The position numbers and the translations under genes are program-made. From JASFTV01 sp050050615 (GTDB lineage Bacteria > Desulfobacterota > DSM-4660 > Desulfatiglandales > HGW-15), in assembly GCA_050050615.1 (NCBI GenBank), contig JASFTV010000280.1, forward strand, positions 1 to 5,039: 5,039 nt of DNA, written 5' to 3'. Of the stretch, positions 1-4,746 are shown piece by piece (the first letter of the stretch is position 1; every line of letters starts with the position of its first letter). Under the pieces are notes generated by a model, which saw only the letters and a list, made by a program, of their open reading frames with translations, was not told the DNA's origin and ran no database searches.

Positions 1-43
1 CACTGCAAGGCCCAGTGGGATCTTTCTTGAGATATCGCCTTGA

Positions 44-66
44 GGGGAGAAGCCATCCCCGCACCT
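44..66 (+). terminator. possible weak terminator of an upstream gene
   Basis: GGGGA (44-48) can pair with TCCCC (56-60) around a 7-nt loop, and a short T run follows at 66-69. One + strand frame entering from the left edge stops with TGA at 41-43, directly before the hairpin, so this may close a gene that ends there. The stem is only 5 bp and the T run is short and offset, so the call is weak. The 40 bases of possible upstream coding sequence are too few to identify a product. Confidence 0.25.
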
Positions 67-97
67 TTTGGTATATCTTCATCCGAGGAGCAGGCAC

Positions 98-1018
98 ATG
101 CAGATTTTAGTCGTGGGCGCAGGGGCCATGGGTTGCCTTTTTGCAGCCCGTCTCAGGAAAGCGGGCTTTCAGGTCACCTTGTTCGAAAAAAACAGAGAGC
201 GGGCGGAAAAGATCGATGATCAGGGGATCAGCGTTCAAGGGCTTACTGGAGAATATGTTGTAAAGGTGCCCGTATGCTCTGGGGAGCTTTCCTTCCAGCC
301 GGACTTGGTGCTCATATGCGTCAAATCCAACGATACGAAAGAGGCGAGTCAGACCATCAAGCCGTGGCTCAATCCCAATACACGAATTCTCACCCTCCAA
401 AACGGGATCGGTAACCTGGAGATCTTACAGCAGGCCTTTGGAAGAGAAAGGGTCTTGGGCGGTGTTACGGCAGAGGGGGCCACCGTTCTCGGACCGGGCA
501 ACATACGGCATGCCGGCCAGGGAGAAACTGTTATCGGGCCGGCAGGAGGTCCCGAAAGCCCGGTCGAGGCGATCGTTTCCGCCATGAACCGGGCAGGTTT
601 TCAAACAAAAGCGGTCGAGGATGTCAACCAACTCATCTGGGGCAAATTGATCATCAATGTGGCCATCAACGCCCTGGCCGCCATCACCGGATTGAAAAAT
701 GGCCGTCTGCCTCAGTTGGTGGGCAGTCGCATGATTATGGAGCAGGCGGTCGAGGAGGCGGTCGCGGTGGCCCGTGCCAAGACTATCTCGCTCCCCTACC
801 CGGATCCTATCAGCCGCGTCATGGAAGTCTGCGAGGCCACCTCCGACAACGTTGCATCAATGCTCCAGGACGTGCTTAATGAAAAGCTCACGGAAATTGA
901 TTTCATAAACGGCGCCATTGTCCGCGAGGGCGAGGCGCTGGGCCTTGCAACCCCGGTTAATTTTACCCTCACTGCCCTGGTACACGTCATCCAGGAAACC
1001 TATAGCGAAAGGATATAA
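98..1018 (+). CDS. panE: 2-dehydropantoate 2-reductase (ketopantoate reductase family)
   Basis: This 306-residue protein matches the ketopantoate reductase family, whose members reduce 2-dehydropantoate to pantoate with NADPH in the cytoplasm for pantothenate/CoA synthesis. The N-terminal Rossmann fold opens with a beta strand and GAGAMG (residues 7-12). Other family positions are visible: VKS with Lys76, QNGIG with Asn102, the WGK block with the likely catalytic Lys183 and following Asn187 and Asn191, and TEIDFINGAIV near 265-275 with the expected Glu266. Length is normal for the family. ATG 98 is chosen because GAGGAG lies 7 nt upstream at 85-90. A TTG at 68 would add ten residues before the Rossmann strand and has no better ribosome binding site. 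No other pantothenate gene is in view, so the substrate is assigned by family only; a paralogue acting on another 2-oxo acid is possible. A long inverted repeat begins about 60 nt after the stop. Confidence 0.9.
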   Translation: MQILVVGAGAMGCLFAARLRKAGFQVTLFEKNRERAEKIDDQGISVQGLTGEYVVKVPVCSGELSFQPDLVLICVKSNDTKEASQTIKPWLNPNTRILTLQNGIGNLEILQQAFGRERVLGGVTAEGATVLGPGNIRHAGQGETVIGPAGGPESPVEAIVSAMNRAGFQTKAVEDVNQLIWGKLIINVAINALAAITGLKNGRLPQLVGSRMIMEQAVEEAVAVARAKTISLPYPDPISRVMEVCEATSDNVASMLQDVLNEKLTEIDFINGAIVREGEALGLATPVNFTLTALVHVIQETYSERI

Positions 1019-1076
1019 GCTCCATTGTCCGGGCATACCGAAGATCATTCTTGTCCAAAAACGAATCAGTGCTTCG

Positions 1077-1314
1077 TGCGAGTCATGGGGGTCTCTTTTC
1101 AAAAACGAAGGGCATCGAGGAACAGTTATGGAAAAAGGGGTAGCAAAGGCGGGCGGAGCACCTTCGCAGCCAATTCCACGGAGCTACTTCCATGGGGATT
1201 CCCGGGAGGCTCTCCGCCCTGCCTGTCCCGCCCCTGCGGGGCCTCACCCGTGGCCTTACGCTGGTCACCGGGCAGCGACTTTTCGTTTTTGAAAAGAGAC
1301 CCCCATGGCTCGCG
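1077..1314 (+). repeat. long inverted repeat with structured interior (MITE-like element or structured RNA)
   Basis: Positions 1079-1109 and 1282-1312 are reverse complements over 31 bp with one difference (T1083/G1308). Counting G-U pairs, the match in + strand RNA runs without a break from 1077/1314 to 1112/1279, 36 pairs including four wobbles. The 166-nt interior has its own inverted repeats: GGGCGGAG (1151-1158) with CTCCGCCC (1212-1219), enclosing 1176-1182 with 1189-1195 (7 bp, one mismatch); GCCCC (1230-1234) with GGGGC (1238-1242) around TGC; and 1247-1255 with 1263-1272 (two 4-bp helices). Open frames cross it on both strands, but they are composed largely of the repeat and show no domain or ribosome binding site. 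It may be a non-autonomous transposable element, a structured RNA in the panE 3' region, or a strong cruciform. I can see only one copy, so 'MITE-like' is inference. Confidence 0.75.
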
Positions 1315-1573
1315 ACTCGGTGCTCATGGGAACCTGAATTTTGGGCACCGTGGGGCATCTTGTAAATACAGGCACTTAGCTCGTTTAGAAGCGTGTTTTC
1401 GATTTATTTTGGACAGCAGTGTTGAGGCTTGACGTTTTTGCCCCGCACATGGAACCATGCAATGATGGAATATGGGAATGTTGATTTTAATAGGATGGTT
1501 TCTTGGTCTCGGCAAAGGGCACCTAGCAGCGGCAACCTATCGAGACGATGAAAAAAGAGTCAGAGTCATCATC
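1315..1573. other. non-coding interval, probably decayed sequence
   Basis: No credible gene is seen between the long inverted repeat and the 3' end of the response regulator. A small inverted repeat, GGTGC (1319-1323) with GCACC (1345-1349), sits just outside the large one. GGACAGCAGTG at 1411-1421 resembles the outer end of some IS4-like insertion sequences from memory, but no partner end or transposase fragment is visible. The only short + strand frame, ATG 1463 to TGA 1549 (28 codons), lies mostly in low-complexity sequence and has no recognisable product. No clear terminator is seen after the minus-strand gene that ends at 1574. Confidence 0.5.
1448..1498. repeat. low-complexity degenerate ATGGAAT-like repeats
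   Basis: The stretch is built of imperfect short units related to ATGGAA, ATGCAATG, ATGGAATATGGGAATG and AGGATGG. It is purine-biased and lacks coding features. It looks like decayed tandem or slippage-derived sequence. Unit boundaries are irregular, so a copy number cannot be given. Confidence 0.35.
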
Positions 1574-2179
1574 TTATTTGACGTAAACGCCGAATAGGAT
1601 GATAGGGTCTTCATGAAATGTGGCCCCACAGTTTTTCAGGACATGGCCGATCCTATTCATAAGGCCTTCAAATGTCCCGTCATCGATTTCGTCATCCGCT
1701 GGAATCTTCCGTGGGGTGTGTTTGATCGCAGGGTACTTGCTTTCCATGGCTTTGATGAATTCAGACTGATGCTTCACGACTTTTAGCAGACGTCTGCTCT
1801 CTTTCATCAACGCCTTTTGGTGAAGCGCTTGCCGGATTGTCGTAACCAGGTCGAGCACATCGTAAGGCGCACAAAAAAAGCGATAGATTTTTCCCAGACA
1901 CATAGCGCGTACGGCTGCCGTCTGTCTCGAGTGTCCTGTGAGGATGATGAGGAGCGTATCGACATACTTCCTTCTAACAACAGGCAAGAATTCAGAACTT
2001 GCCACGCCGGGTGTCTTTTCATCTAAGACAACCAGATCCACTGGCTCAAAGGTGAGAATGTTGAGGGCCTCTGATGGTGAAGGAGCGCTGAGGATAACAA
2101 TGGGCTCTCTTGAAAAGGCATGCTGCAGTTGTTCTGTGAGACTTGCCTCTTCATCAATAATGAGTATCTGATGGTGCAT
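1574..2179 (-). CDS. response regulator with atypical receiver domain and unrecognised C-terminal region
   Basis: This 201-residue soluble protein begins with a CheY-like receiver domain (about residues 3-118), the phospho-accepting half of a two-component system. HQILIIDEE places the acidic pair at Asp9/Glu10, VDLVVLDEKTP gives the phospho-acceptor Asp53, and LLIILTGH gives the switch Thr81. The conserved Lys before the Pro of the KP motif is replaced: FFCAPYD has Ala104 (codon at 1868-1870). The sequence around it (IYRFF-x-x-PYD) otherwise resembles receivers that carry RFLTKPWD. After the domain comes a basic helical stretch (about 119-165), then an acidic and hydrophobic tail ending GVYVK. 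I recognise no HTH, GGDEF, HD-GYP or kinase domain in it. The start at 2179 is set by AGGAGG 7 nt upstream; a longer frame to 2254 has no such site. A sigma-54 promoter lies upstream. No partner kinase is in the window, so the signal and output are unknown. Confidence 0.82.
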   Translation of the reverse strand: MHHQILIIDEEASLTEQLQHAFSREPIVILSAPSPSEALNILTFEPVDLVVLDEKTPGVASSEFLPVVRRKYVDTLLIILTGHSRQTAAVRAMCLGKIYRFFCAPYDVLDLVTTIRQALHQKALMKESRRLLKVVKHQSEFIKAMESKYPAIKHTPRKIPADDEIDDGTFEGLMNRIGHVLKNCGATFHEDPIILFGVYVK

Positions 2180-2186
2180 CCAAGAA

Positions 2187-2192
2187 CCTCCT
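2187..2192 (-). promoter_or_regulatory. ribosome binding site of the response regulator
   Basis: On the minus strand AGGAGG is followed by 7 nt (TTCTTGG) and then ATG at 2179. This strong match fixes the start and makes the 25 extra upstream codons of the open frame part of the leader rather than the protein. Confidence 0.8.
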
Positions 2193-2296
2193 GCCGCCCG
2201 GGAGCGTCGGATAAAAACCGCTTCTTTTTGCTGCGGGTAGATGAGCATTTCCAAGCTCGGGCCGGGTTGACTGAATCTGAATTGTTAAGGAGAAAT

Positions 2297-2311
2297 GCAA
2301 AAAAGGTGCCA
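2297..2311 (-). promoter_or_regulatory. sigma-54 (RpoN) -24/-12 promoter of the response regulator
   Basis: Reading the minus strand, TGGCAC (2311-2306), five bases CTTTT, then TTGC (2300-2297) and A reproduce the sigma-54 consensus TGGCAC-N5-TTGCW with exact spacing. Transcription would start near 2285, giving a leader of about 106 nt before the ATG at 2179. Family knowledge: such promoters need an AAA+ enhancer-binding activator, so the gene is probably expressed only under a specific signal. The activator is not in the window. Confidence 0.75.
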
Positions 2312-2315
2312 CCAC

Positions 2316-2363
2316 GACCCGAGTGTGCACCAGATGTGTTTTGCTTATACCCTGAGTCGGGTC
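2316..2363. repeat. inverted repeat upstream of the sigma-54 promoter
   Basis: GACCCGA (2316-2322) and TCGGGTC (2357-2363) are perfect 7-bp reverse complements separated by 34 nt. Relative to the predicted start near 2285 they span about -31 to -78 on the minus strand. They might be paired half-sites for a regulator, but enhancer sites for sigma-54 activators usually lie further upstream, so the role is uncertain. Confidence 0.4.
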
Positions 2364-2676
2364 TGGGACGGGTGAGGTGCTCAAAGGACCTGAGAAAAAA
2401 AGCGCAAACAGGCCGGAGAAAGGACTCTCTTCAGTGTTTTTTGGAATGGCGTCAAGAAATCTTGAAATCGAGCATAGGTCCCTGTCGACTTTTTCGACAA
2501 TGTATACTATTTTTGACGGTGTATCCCGGATATGGGTTCAAACCAAACTGAAAGCGATTTGATTCCACGGGATGAATCCTAATAAGGATTAAAACAGCGG
2601 GTAAGACCGTCCCCTGGGGAGGTCGATGAAGGCGATGGGTATGTCGTGATTCTTAATGGATCTTTGGAGGTGATGT
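2364..2676 (+). other. non-coding leader and promoter region of the DUF3795-UPF0280 pair
   Basis: No convincing gene is seen here; frames crossing it lack a ribosome binding site and recognisable composition. The stretch holds two small hairpins upstream of the DUF3795 start: AATCC (2575-2579) with GGATT (2586-2590), and GACC-g-TCCC (2605-2613) with GGGAGGTC (2617-2624) around a CTG loop. No known riboswitch core is recognised. TATACT at 2503-2508 is a good -10 hexamer without a convincing -35. A weak alternative is TTGATT (2559-2564), 15 bp, TAATAA (2580-2585). Confidence 0.4.
2483..2499. repeat. short perfect inverted repeat next to a -10-like box (possible operator)
   Basis: TGTCGA (2483-2488) and TCGACA (2494-2499) are perfect reverse complements around CTTTT. 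TATACT follows at 2503-2508. If TATACT is a -10, the repeat covers the spacer and part of the -35 region, a usual place for a repressor or activator site. The 6-bp arms are short, so chance is possible. Confidence 0.35.
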
Positions 2677-3153
2677 ATGGAGATAAATGCCGATTATTTG
2701 GCGCCGTGCGGTCTTTATTGTGGGGTGTGTGGTATCCTGTATGCCACAAGGAATGATAATCAGAAGTTCAGGGATCGGCTCTTGGGCGTTTACAGGGGTC
2801 GAATTCCAGGATCGGAAAACCTTCGAGCGGAAGACATTCACTGCCGCGGCTGTCTGTCGGAAGAGCCCTTTATATATTGCCGAATGTGTTCCATCAAGGA
2901 TTGTGTGAGCAGCCGGGGTTATTCAGGGTGTCACCAATGCGAAGATTTCCCATGTGCCCATATCGATGCGTTTCCCATCCCGGTGGGAAAAAAGGTGATT
3001 ATGAGGGCGATTCCTTACTGGCGGGAGATGGGGACCGAAAGATGGGTTAAAGATGAGGAGGCTCGCTACAGATGCCCTGAGTGCGGACACAGACTTTTCA
3101 GAGGAGCGAAACGCTGCAATCGGTGCAGGACCGAGGTGGATTTGGATGGGTAA
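2677..3153 (+). CDS. DUF3795 family cysteine-rich protein with C-terminal zinc ribbon
   Basis: This 158-residue soluble protein has 15 cysteines. The N-terminal part fits DUF3795: APCGLYCGVC (Cys11, Cys15, Cys18), CRGC (Cys56, Cys59), CRMC (Cys68, Cys71), Cys76, then CHQCEDFPC (Cys85, Cys88, Cys93), the characteristic 'C..C.dFPC' ending. A second module at about 131-152, YRCPECGHRL...CNRC (Cys133, 136, 147, 150), is a classic four-cysteine zinc ribbon. The family has no established biochemical function that I know of; zinc or iron-sulfur binding is inferred from the cysteines. ATG 2677 is supported by GGAGG at 2666-2670, 6 nt upstream. Its stop at 3153 is 8 nt before the UPF0280 gene, so the two are almost certainly co-transcribed. 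There is no signal peptide or membrane segment. Confidence 0.85.
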   Translation: MEINADYLAPCGLYCGVCGILYATRNDNQKFRDRLLGVYRGRIPGSENLRAEDIHCRGCLSEEPFIYCRMCSIKDCVSSRGYSGCHQCEDFPCAHIDAFPIPVGKKVIMRAIPYWREMGTERWVKDEEARYRCPECGHRLFRGAKRCNRCRTEVDLDG

Positions 3154-3161
3154 GGCCTCTT

Positions 3162-3890
3162 ATGAGTGAATACAAAGAGCGACATTACAGGAGGCGGGTA
3201 AGGTCCAGCGATCTGGCCCCTTTTCATGTGGCCATCAAAGAGACGGATTTGTGGATAAGTGCAGAGCAGCCTCTTGAAGAAGAGGCGAAAGCGTTGGTAT
3301 TTAACCATAGGCGTCAACTCGAAAACTACATTAGCGCCCATCCCGATTTTTTGACCACCCTTCAGCCCTACCCGGAAGATCCTTACGCGCCTCCGATAGT
3401 GAAAGAAATGATTTCATTCACCAGAGGCCTCGGGGTGGGCCCGATGGCCTCTGTAGCAGGGGCGATAGCGCAGCATGTGGCCCTTGGCCTTCTACGCAGG
3501 ACAAACCAAGTGATTGTTGAGAATGGGGGTGATATCTTTCTTAAAGTCAATCGGCCAGTGACCGTTTCTATTTTTGCGGGGGACTCTCCCCTGAGCGAAA
3601 AGATAGGGCTGGCTATTCCAGCAAGGATCATGCCTGTGGGCGTTTGCTCTTCTTCCGCAACAGTGGGCCATTCATTGAGCATGGGTGCGGCCGATGTCGC
3701 CTGTATCATATCTTATTCCGCTGTTCTGGCTGACGGGGCTGCAACGGCCTTGTGCAACAAGGTTCGCAGCAAGAAAGACCTCAAACGGTTAGGTTCCTGG
3801 GCACAGCAAACAGATGGCATCAGGGGTGCGCTCGTGATTCTGGGAGGGCAGATGGCGACGTGGGGAGAAATTGAGCTGGTAGGCCTGTAG
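3162..3890 (+). CDS. UPF0280 family protein (COG2122, ApbE-like)
   Basis: This 242-residue protein matches UPF0280, a family structurally related to the FAD:protein FMN transferase ApbE. The N terminus, SEYKERHYRRRV, is the usual family opening. Core blocks follow: FTRGLGVGPMASVAGAIA (about 86-103), VIVENGGDIFLKV (117-129), GVCSSSATVGHS (160-171) and ADVACIISYSAVLADGAATAL (177-197), where Asp191 and Thr195 fall where ApbE binds metal. Whether it transfers flavin is unproven. A COG2122 protein of Methanosarcina (MA1715, from memory) was reported to aid sulfide assimilation for homocysteine synthesis, so a sulfur role is possible. ATG 3162 is chosen because it begins the conserved N terminus; TAAGG, overlapping the stop of the previous gene, is its probable ribosome binding site and suggests translational coupling. 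An upstream start at 3081 would overlap DUF3795 by 73 nt and add unconserved sequence. Confidence 0.88.
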   Translation: MSEYKERHYRRRVRSSDLAPFHVAIKETDLWISAEQPLEEEAKALVFNHRRQLENYISAHPDFLTTLQPYPEDPYAPPIVKEMISFTRGLGVGPMASVAGAIAQHVALGLLRRTNQVIVENGGDIFLKVNRPVTVSIFAGDSPLSEKIGLAIPARIMPVGVCSSSATVGHSLSMGAADVACIISYSAVLADGAATALCNKVRSKKDLKRLGSWAQQTDGIRGALVILGGQMATWGEIELVGL

Positions 3891-3894
3891 GAAA

Positions 3895-3948
3895 GCGGAA
3901 GGCCCAAGTCAGAAGATGCCTCTTTTGTTTTAGCCCTATGCCTTCCGC
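3895..3948. repeat. inverted repeat after the UPF0280 stop
   Basis: GCGGAAGGC (3895-3903) and GCCTTCCGC (3940-3948) are perfect 9-bp reverse complements separated by 36 nt, beginning 4 nt after the TAG at 3890. It could form an RNA stem that protects or ends the message of the DUF3795-UPF0280 pair. The loop is long and no T run follows, so it is not a standard intrinsic terminator. Confidence 0.5.
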
Positions 3949-3968
3949 CCATGGCCCTGGGGCTTGCA

Positions 3969-3996
3969 ATGCCTATCCTCTTTCTAGAGAGGGCAT
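3969..3996. terminator. possible bidirectional terminator between convergent genes
   Basis: ATGC (3969-3972) pairs with GCAT (3993-3996), and CCTCT (3977-3981) with AGAGG (3988-3992) around TTCTAG, leaving a 4-nt bulge on one side. It lies between the convergent UPF0280 and FmdB genes, where a shared terminator is expected. No clear T run follows on either strand, so the call rests on position and stem alone. Confidence 0.3.
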
Positions 3997-4032
3997 GATC
4001 TGCTAAGAACGACATCCCAAGAAAGACCCCGC

Positions 4033-4521
4033 TCACAGCTCATAGAGTTTGTCATCCTTGATGGGTGGTCGTTTTCTCAGGGTTCTGGATGATTTTCCGC
4101 CTAAGGTAAAAGGCTCCTCCTCTTCAAGAAGATCCCCCATTTCCGCTTCTATTTGCTCGGGGTCTTCTCCGGCTTCCATCCTTCTTAATGCCTCCTCCAT
4201 GCCGGGTCCCAGATTGAGGCCGGTCATATCGGTGAGCTTCCGCATCAGATTGGCTGCCTGCTTCGGATCATTTTCGTCCATGTGCTCGGCTTCACTTGAA
4301 ATAAGATTCATCGCCTGTTCCATCTTGGATTCGTCCATATCCTGCATGGGCAAGTCCTCTTCCTCCCCTCTGTTCCTTGGCGCGGCAAAGACGGACATCT
4401 GACGTTCCAGTCTTCTTTTGCGGCATTTGGGACAGGTCGGTCTTTTTTCCGTATTGACCGAAGCGGAGTAGAAATTGAAAATCACGTGACAATTTCGGCA
4501 ATAAAATTCATAGATTGGCAT
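4033..4521 (-). CDS. FmdB family zinc ribbon protein with acidic C-terminal extension
   Basis: This 162-residue protein starts MPIYEFYCRNC, the signature of the FmdB-type zinc ribbon (CxxC_CxxC_SSSS family), with Cys8, Cys11, Cys30 and Cys33 as the four metal ligands and RQMSVFAAP closing the domain near residue 48. The family is named after a regulatory protein of formamidase and amidase genes, but most members have no tested function. Many members are only about 70-110 residues; here a highly charged, mostly acidic helical region follows (about 52-138; MEEALRRMEAGEDPEQIEAE), then a basic patch (SSRTLRKRPPIKDDK). The extension suggests a protein-interaction role, by inference. ATG 4521 carries the family N terminus. 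Upstream, AAGG lies 7 nt away and GGAGG lies 12 nt away. The gene converges on UPF0280 and diverges from the phosphoesterase. Confidence 0.85.
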   Translation of the reverse strand: MPIYEFYCRNCHVIFNFYSASVNTEKRPTCPKCRKRRLERQMSVFAAPRNRGEEEDLPMQDMDESKMEQAMNLISSEAEHMDENDPKQAANLMRKLTDMTGLNLGPGMEEALRRMEAGEDPEQIEAEMGDLLEEEEPFTLGGKSSRTLRKRPPIKDDKLYEL

Positions 4522-4620
4522 GACTAAACCTTACCTCCGCTGCCATTTGACGTGGGCTGAGCTCCCCATGGCCAAAATTATCATCGAGGTGTTTCATAAA
4601 GCTAAAATGGTACGATAAAT

Positions 4621-4649
4621 CAAATACAAAAGAAATTTTTCGGAGTCAA
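4621..4649 (-). promoter_or_regulatory. candidate sigma-70 promoter of the FmdB gene
   Basis: On the minus strand TTGACT (4649-4644), a 17-bp spacer and TATTTG (4626-4621) give a good -35, ideal spacing and a poor -10. Transcription would start near 4613, about 92 nt before the ATG. The surroundings are AT-rich, so another start nearby is possible. Confidence 0.35.
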
Positions 4650-4678
4650 ACGATTTCATGGGCGAAACACATTATGGG

Positions 4679-4706
4679 TTGTCTTTTTTACCCAGGTTGC
4701 TATACT
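4679..4706 (+). promoter_or_regulatory. sigma-70 promoter with extended -10 for the phosphoesterase gene
   Basis: TTGTCT (4679-4684), a 16-bp spacer and TATACT (4701-4706) form a promoter, strengthened by TGC just before the -10 (extended -10 motif at 4698-4700). The predicted start is near 4713, leaving a leader of about 34 nt before ATG 4747. Confidence 0.55.
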
Positions 4707-4746
4707 CCTAAGCACACGGCATCTCAAGGGGGGCATTCACGTCTGT

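Noticed and set aside
1..110. C terminus of an upstream + strand gene
   Set aside because: One frame stops at 41-43 and another runs to 110, but too few codons are visible to choose between them or name a product; only the weak hairpin after the first stop is listed.
918..1432. Overlapping + strand open frames of 124 and 135 codons across the inverted-repeat region
   Set aside because: They are largely translations of the inverted repeat and its interior, begin inside or just after panE, have no ribosome binding site and show no domain. Long frames arise easily in such GC-rich repeat sequence.
1083..1515. Minus-strand frames of 91 and 63 codons over the same repeat and its right flank
   Set aside because: The first has the repeat arms at both ends and the second lies in decayed sequence; neither has a start signal or protein-like composition.
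2180..2254. 25-codon N-terminal extension of the response regulator
   Set aside because: A strong AGGAGG sits 7 nt before the ATG at 2179, and the receiver domain begins right there; the extension lacks a ribosome binding site.
2295..2375. 26-codon + strand frame behind AAGGAG at 2287-2292
   Set aside because: The spacing to ATG is only 2 nt, the peptide is unrecognised, and the bases coincide with the minus-strand -24/-12 promoter, which explains them better.
2120..2551. 143-codon + strand frame upstream of the DUF3795 gene
   Set aside because: It starts antisense within the response regulator, crosses the sigma-54 promoter and has no recognisable sequence or ribosome binding site.
2541..2676. 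Possible riboswitch in the DUF3795 leader
   Set aside because: Only two small hairpins are seen (2575-2590 and 2605-2624). No conserved core of a known riboswitch class was recognised and no terminator or anti-terminator arrangement is visible.
3081..3161. 27-codon upstream extension of UPF0280 overlapping DUF3795
   Set aside because: The conserved UPF0280 N terminus begins at ATG 3162, and the extra codons simply read the zinc-ribbon coding sequence in another frame.
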